Below, piece by piece: positions 21,158 through 24,517 of a stretch of DNA of 24,517 bases. Source of the stretch: an uncultured Thermomicrobiales bacterium (GTDB lineage Bacteria > Chloroflexota > Chloroflexia > Thermomicrobiales > Thermomicrobiaceae). The DNA lies in assembly GCA_937891245.1 (NCBI GenBank), contig CALAGB010000250.1, positions 1-24,517 on the forward strand. The letters are read 5' to 3'. Numbering within the stretch: position 1 is the first letter of the stretch; each line of letters opens with the position of its first letter. The notes beneath the pieces were generated by a model. It was not told the origin of the DNA and did not search any database. It was given only the letters and a program-made list of their open reading frames with translations. Both the position numbers and the translations under genes were made by a program.

Positions 21158-22456
21158 TTAGCGTATGAATCCTTCGTAGTTACGCATCATCAGCTGCGCT
21201 TCCAACTGCCGCATCGTATCGATTGCCACACCGACAACGATCAGCAACGCTGTCGCACTCAGCAGCAACGTCGTAACGCCGGTCAAGAGCGTGGCGAAGT
21301 ACGGCAAGATCGAGACGAATCCGAGGAAGAGCGCGCCGACGAGCGTGATGCGCACCAGCACGCGCGTCAGGTAGCCATTGGTGTTCTTACCTGGACGCAC
21401 GCCGGGTATGAATGCCCCCTGCTTCTGCAAGTTCTCGGCGATGTTCTGCTGCTGGAAGAGCACCATCGTGTAGAAGTAGGTGAAGAGCACCACCATGACA
21501 AAGTAGATCGCCTGATACGTCCCCGAGTTCGGGTTAAAGAAGCTGGCGATGTTCGTTGCCAGGCTCGTGACCCAACCAGTATTCGAGGTCTGCAAGAAGT
21601 TCGCGATCATCCCGGGGAAGACCATGATACTCACGGCGAAGATCAGCGGGATCATGCCGGCCGAGTTCACCTTTAGCGGGATGAACGTGCTGCCGCCGCC
21701 ATAGACGCGGCCGCGCCGTACCCGTTTGGCATGCTGCACCGGAATGCGGCGCATCCCTTCGTTCAACAGGACCATGCCGACGATGGTGAAAAGACCGATG
21801 ACCAGGAAGGCGACCGTCCCGATGACGTTTTGCGTCAACGTGCCGCCGGTGATCAGGTTCCCAACGGCCGTCGGCAGGCTCGCGACGATACCGCCAAAGA
21901 TGATGATCGAGACTCCGTTGCCGATCCCGTTCTCGGTAATCAACTCACCGAGCCAGACGAGCAAGATCGTTCCGGCCGTCATCATCAGCAGGATGCCAAG
22001 GCTCTTGAGCGCGTAGTGCGGATTGAAGATGCTGAAGTGCTCGAGAACGCCATTACGCGCCATCAGAATTGCCTGGCCGTAGCCTTGCAACAGGGCGATC
22101 GGAACCGTAATCCAGTGCGTGTACTGGTTGATCTTTTGCTGGCCCGATTGCCCTTCCTTCGACAGCTCATCAAGGGCCGGGATCGTCGGTGTCAGCAACT
22201 GCATGATGATGGAGGCGGTAATGTACGGGTAGACGCCCATCGCCAGAATCGAGAAGTTCTTCAGCGTACTCCCCGAGAAGAGGTTCAGCATACCGAGGAG
22301 CTGATTCTGCTCCATCAGTTGGTCGAGCGCCGCACGATCAACGCCTGGCACCGGAATGGTCGCCAGGAAACGGAAGATGATGAGGATCCCGATCGTGAAG
22401 AAGATTTTCTTCCGAATGTCCGGGATCTTGAAGGCGTTGATGGCTGCTTCCAGCAT
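21158..22456 (-). CDS. secY: Preprotein translocase subunit SecY
   Basis: The protein-conducting channel of the Sec pathway, 432 residues with ten predicted membrane helices. It opens MLEAAINAFKIPDIRKKIFFT, then has FRFLATIPVPGVD (plug and first periplasmic region), GIGNGVSIIIFGGIVA, the cytoplasmic loop RRIPVQHAKRVRRGR for ribosome/SecA contact, and the C-terminal loop AENLQKQGAFIPGVRPGKNT. It ends RNYEGFIR, typical of Gram-positive and Chloroflexota SecY. Its start overlaps the rplO stop by one base (TAATG). Confidence 0.98.
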   Translation of the reverse strand: MLEAAINAFKIPDIRKKIFFTIGILIIFRFLATIPVPGVDRAALDQLMEQNQLLGMLNLFSGSTLKNFSILAMGVYPYITASIIMQLLTPTIPALDELSKEGQSGQQKINQYTHWITVPIALLQGYGQAILMARNGVLEHFSIFNPHYALKSLGILLMMTAGTILLVWLGELITENGIGNGVSIIIFGGIVASLPTAVGNLITGGTLTQNVIGTVAFLVIGLFTIVGMVLLNEGMRRIPVQHAKRVRRGRVYGGGSTFIPLKVNSAGMIPLIFAVSIMVFPGMIANFLQTSNTGWVTSLATNIASFFNPNSGTYQAIYFVMVVLFTYFYTMVLFQQQNIAENLQKQGAFIPGVRPGKNTNGYLTRVLVRITLVGALFLGFVSILPYFATLLTGVTTLLLSATALLIVVGVAIDTMRQLEAQLMMRNYEGFIR

Positions 22457-22899
22457 TAGTCGATGACCTCCACGGTTCCGCCCGCGGCTTCAATCTTCTC
22501 CTGGGCCGACCGTGAGAACTTATGCGCGCGAACCGTCATCGGCCGCATGACGCTGCCGACGCCGAGGATTTTCACCATGTACTCGGGACCACGTGTGACG
22601 CCGGCATCGTACAGAAGCTCCGGCGTGATCGCTCCCTGCGCCTCATCGAACCGCGTCAACTGATTGAGGTTCACGACCTCGTACACCTTCTTGAAGATGT
22701 TGGTGAAGCCGCGCTTATATGACATCCGCGTGTAGAGCGGATGCTGGCCGCCTTCGAATCCGGGGCGAACCCGTCCGCGCGCGCGCTGGCCCTTGGTGCC
22801 ACGCCCGGCCGTTTTGCCCTGGCCGGCCGAGATGCCGCGACCGACGCGCTTCTTCGCGCGGTGCGCACCTGGACTCGGCTTCAAATCGTGCAATTCCAT
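22456..22899 (-). CDS. rplO: 50S ribosomal protein uL15
   Basis: A 147-residue large-subunit assembly protein. From ATG 22899 it begins MELHDLKPSPGAHRAKKRVGR and continues with the Gly/Arg-rich GKTAGRGTKGQRARGRVRPGFEGGQ, whose extended form threads into 23S rRNA. I prefer this ATG to the in-frame GTG at 22914 because the extra five residues are not conserved and GGGAG is spaced well before 22899. Its stop overlaps the secY start (TAATG). Confidence 0.97.
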   Translation of the reverse strand: MELHDLKPSPGAHRAKKRVGRGISAGQGKTAGRGTKGQRARGRVRPGFEGGQHPLYTRMSYKRGFTNIFKKVYEVVNLNQLTRFDEAQGAITPELLYDAGVTRGPEYMVKILGVGSVMRPMTVRAHKFSRSAQEKIEAAGGTVEVID

Positions 22900-22941
22900 G
22901 CTGGTCACTCCCACACGGCGCCGCGCCAGTCGCGCACCGCT

Positions 22942-23136
22942 CTACTCAGATTCCGCGTCTTCGATCCGCACGAGATGACGAACCTTGTAAATCATGCCGC
23001 GCACCGACGGATTGTCCGTCTTTTCCAGCGTCTGATTCAGTCGCCGGAAGCCGAGCGAGCGCAAGGTATCACGCTGATCTTTCGGAAATCCGATCTTGCT
23101 CCGATGATAGGTAATGCGAATCGTCTTCTCGCTCAT
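22942..23136 (-). CDS. rpmD: 50S ribosomal protein uL30
   Basis: A 64-residue protein of the bacterial short uL30 type. IRITYHRSKIGFPKDQRDTLRSLG and LNQTLEKTDNPSVRGMIYKVRHLV are the two conserved blocks, with RGMIYKVRHLV forming the closing strand. The acidic end RIEDAESE is a small extension. The ATG overlaps the rpsE stop as ATGA (23133-23136), showing coupled translation. It lies 42 nt before rplO. Confidence 0.96.
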   Translation of the reverse strand: MSEKTIRITYHRSKIGFPKDQRDTLRSLGFRRLNQTLEKTDNPSVRGMIYKVRHLVRIEDAESE

Positions 23137-23675
23137 GCCTGCTCTACCTTCTCGCGACGGCGGAAGCGCTCGGCCGGCAACCCACGGCGCCGGGCAACAT
23201 CTTCCGGCGTCTCGAGTTCGCTCAGCGCGAGCAACGCGGCCTGCGTGACGTTGACCGGGTTATTGCTGCCGAACGACTTGGTCAGAATATCGTGGATGCC
23301 CGCTGCTTCTACGACCGCGCGCACACCGGCACCAGCGATCACGCCCGTTCCAGGCGCGGCCGGCTTCATCAGCACGCGCGCCGAGCCGAATTTGACTTCG
23401 ATCGGATGCGGGATCGTCCGGCCGGAAAGCGGAACCCGGATCATGCCCTTTTTGGCGGTGTCGACCGCCTTCCGGATCGAATCCGGCACCTCACCAGCTT
23501 TGCCCAGTCCGACACCGACCTGGCCGTTGCCATCGCCGACGACGACGATCGAGCTGAAACTAAAGCGACGACCGCCCTTGACGACCTTGGAGACGCGGTT
23601 GATCTGAACAACCCGCTCATCGAGCTGCGGGCCGTCCCCATCCCTACCGCGCCGTGACTGATTCCTGTTTACCAT
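23133..23675 (-). CDS. rpsE: 30S ribosomal protein uS5
   Basis: A 180-residue protein lining the mRNA entry channel, involved in decoding fidelity. The N-terminal double-stranded RNA-binding-like domain has LDERVVQINRVSKVVKGGRRFSF and VVVGDGNGQVGVGLGKAGEVPDSIRKA, and the C-terminal domain has SARVLMKPAAPGTGVIAGAGVRAVVEAAGIHDILTKS in the family order. The N-terminus (NRNQSRRGRDGDG) is a short basic, non-conserved extension. AAGG precedes ATG 23675. It is coupled to rpmD by a 4-nt overlap and follows rplR. Confidence 0.98.
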   Translation of the reverse strand: MVNRNQSRRGRDGDGPQLDERVVQINRVSKVVKGGRRFSFSSIVVVGDGNGQVGVGLGKAGEVPDSIRKAVDTAKKGMIRVPLSGRTIPHPIEVKFGSARVLMKPAAPGTGVIAGAGVRAVVEAAGIHDILTKSFGSNNPVNVTQAALLALSELETPEDVARRRGLPAERFRRREKVEQA

Positions 23676-23722
23676 TCGCCTTGCCCGTCCGTTCTCGATT
23701 GAATCTTCATCAAACGCGTCGG

Positions 23723-24097
23723 CTAAAACTCGAGACCTGTCTCGCGGGCACCATCGGCGACCGCCTTAACGCGCCCATGGTACTTGAATCCACCACGATC
23801 GAAGACGACTTGCTTGATGCCGGCCGCCAGCGCGCGCTCGGCGACCACCTGACCGACCAGCTTCGCCTGTGCCGTCTTCGGGTGTTCATCCTCGAATCGC
23901 TCGCGCACAGTTGCTTCGAGCGTGGAAGCTGTGACCAACGTATGCCCGATCGAATCGTCGATCACCTGGGCGTAGATATGCGCATTGCTGCGAAAGACGT
24001 TCAACCGAGGTCGCTCCGGCGTACCGGACACTCGCGCACGAACGCGCAGGTGGCGGCGTTGCCGCGGCGAGAGTGATCGCTTGTACTGGTAGCGCAT
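23723..24097 (-). CDS. rplR: 50S ribosomal protein uL18
   Basis: A 124-residue protein that binds 5S rRNA and helps fix it in the central protuberance. From ATG 24097 it starts MRYQYKRSLSPRQRRHLRVRA, then VSGTPERPRLNVFRSNAHIYAQVIDD, and ends with FDRGGFKYHGRVKAVADGARETGL. I chose this ATG over ATG 24127 and GTG 24118 because conservation begins here; AGGGA lies 11 nt upstream. The 116-nt gap from rplF is unusually long for this operon and holds an inverted repeat. Confidence 0.96.
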   Translation of the reverse strand: MRYQYKRSLSPRQRRHLRVRARVSGTPERPRLNVFRSNAHIYAQVIDDSIGHTLVTASTLEATVRERFEDEHPKTAQAKLVGQVVAERALAAGIKQVVFDRGGFKYHGRVKAVADGARETGLEF

Positions 24098-24137
24098 CGC
24101 GCTTGCTATCCCTTTCACGGCGACCATCAGCCTGGGT

Positions 24138-24177
24138 GCCGTTCACCGTGGTCCACGTTCGCGCAAGACCGAACGGC
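24138..24177 (-). promoter_or_regulatory. Inverted repeat between rplF and rplR
   Basis: Perfect 7-bp arms GCCGTTC (24138-24144) and GAACGGC (24171-24177) enclose 26 nt that include CGTGGTCCACG-like inner symmetry. It lies in the 116-nt rplF-rplR gap. There is no T-tract, so termination is unlikely. Confidence 0.35.
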
Positions 24178-24213
24178 AACGATACCATGCTGGCTTCGCA
24201 CGTCCTAGTCGGA

Positions 24214-24517
24214 TTATTTCCCGACCTTACCCGCTTTTCCTGCCTTACGCCGCACGCGCTCGCCGGCGTATCGAATGCCCTTGCCCTTGTATGGTTCCGG
24301 TGGTCGGACCCGGCGAATCTGGGCCGCCTGCTCGCCAACCAGCTGCTTGTCGATCCCGATGACGCCGAGTCGCGTCGGGGTGTCGACCGCGAAACTGATT
24401 CCCGGCGGCGGCGCAATGCGCACCGGATGTGAATATCCGACCAACAGGACCAGCGTCTGACCATCGAGCGACGCGCGATAGCCGACCCCCTGGATCTCCA
24501 GGTCCTTGCGATACCCT
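24214..24517 (-). CDS. rplF: 50S ribosomal protein uL6 (C-terminal part, cut by window end)
   Basis: The last 100 residues of uL6, with the stop TAA at 24214-24216; the start lies beyond the window. The visible part includes LEIQGVGYRASLDG, VGYSHPVRIAPPPGISF, GIDKQLVGEQAAQIRRVRPPEP and YKGKGIRYAGERVRRKAGK, all standard for the C-terminal domain that binds 23S rRNA helix 97 near the sarcin-ricin loop. An internal TTG at 24444 is not a real start, since conserved sequence continues upstream to the edge. Upstream genes of the spc operon (rpsH, rpsN and others) are expected next. Confidence 0.97.
   Translation of the reverse strand, partial: GYRKDLEIQGVGYRASLDGQTLVLLVGYSHPVRIAPPPGISFAVDTPTRLGVIGIDKQLVGEQAAQIRRVRPPEPYKGKGIRYAGERVRRKAGKAGKVGK

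Noticed and set aside
21731..22459. 242-codon plus-strand frame opposite secY
   Set aside because: Antisense to SecY, very rich in Arg/Asp/Gln, with no membrane or domain pattern.
1..24517. tRNA, rRNA, transposase, phage or defence genes
   Set aside because: I looked for these on both strands and found no supporting motif.

Overview
The window is a bacterial contig end of about 60% G+C. It looks like a Chloroflexota, probably Thermomicrobia-like, chromosome: a canonical spc/alpha ribosomal operon, a GC-rich but GATC-dense composition, and a palindromic 'CCCTCACCCCCGGCC' intergenic repeat of a type common in that phylum. This placement is inferred from gene content and protein character; no search was run. 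Bases 1-32 are not genomic: they are a poly-T spacer plus the Illumina P7 flow-cell oligo, left at the contig edge.

Layout. (i) 96-3800, plus strand: two consecutive ATPase/permease pairs of ABC-2 exporter type. (ii) 3888-5576: a UbiB/AarF (ABC1) family membrane kinase. (iii) 5573-7358, minus strand: nicotinate phosphoribosyltransferase (pncB) followed by a single-domain rhodanese, transcribed divergently from an Hsp20 chaperone and a DUF983 membrane protein (7520-8460). (iv) 8467-9966, minus strand: 4-alpha-glucanotransferase (malQ). (v) 10149-14157, plus strand: an endonuclease III, a histidine phosphatase, a metallo-beta-lactamase-fold hydrolase and a P1/DmpA-type peptidase, tightly packed, then a TIM-barrel sugar-phosphate isomerase-like protein. 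(vi) 14158-14523: the only sizeable gene-free stretch, filled by a roughly 275-bp nested-palindrome element and an intrinsic terminator. (vii) 14524-24517, minus strand: one long translation/transcription operon read right to left: rplF (cut by the window end), rplR, rpsE, rpmD, rplO, secY, adk, map, infA, rpmJ, rpsM, rpsK, rpsD, rpoA, rplQ, truA, rplM, rpsI, terminator.

The right half is conserved housekeeping: ribosomal proteins, the Sec channel, N-terminal Met removal, initiation factor 1, RNA polymerase alpha and tRNA pseudouridylation. Several genes there overlap by 1-4 nt (TAATG, ATGA). The left half is a mixture of small metabolic, repair and stress operons. I see no CRISPR array, tRNA, rRNA, transposase, phage gene or defence system, and nothing I would call a new multi-gene system. 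The most interesting non-coding signals are the nested-palindrome element, hairpins in the gaps of the ribosomal operon (especially a perfect 9-bp stem ahead of rpoA), the inverted repeats between pncB and hsp20, and two -10 boxes placed so close to start codons that they suggest leaderless transcripts.
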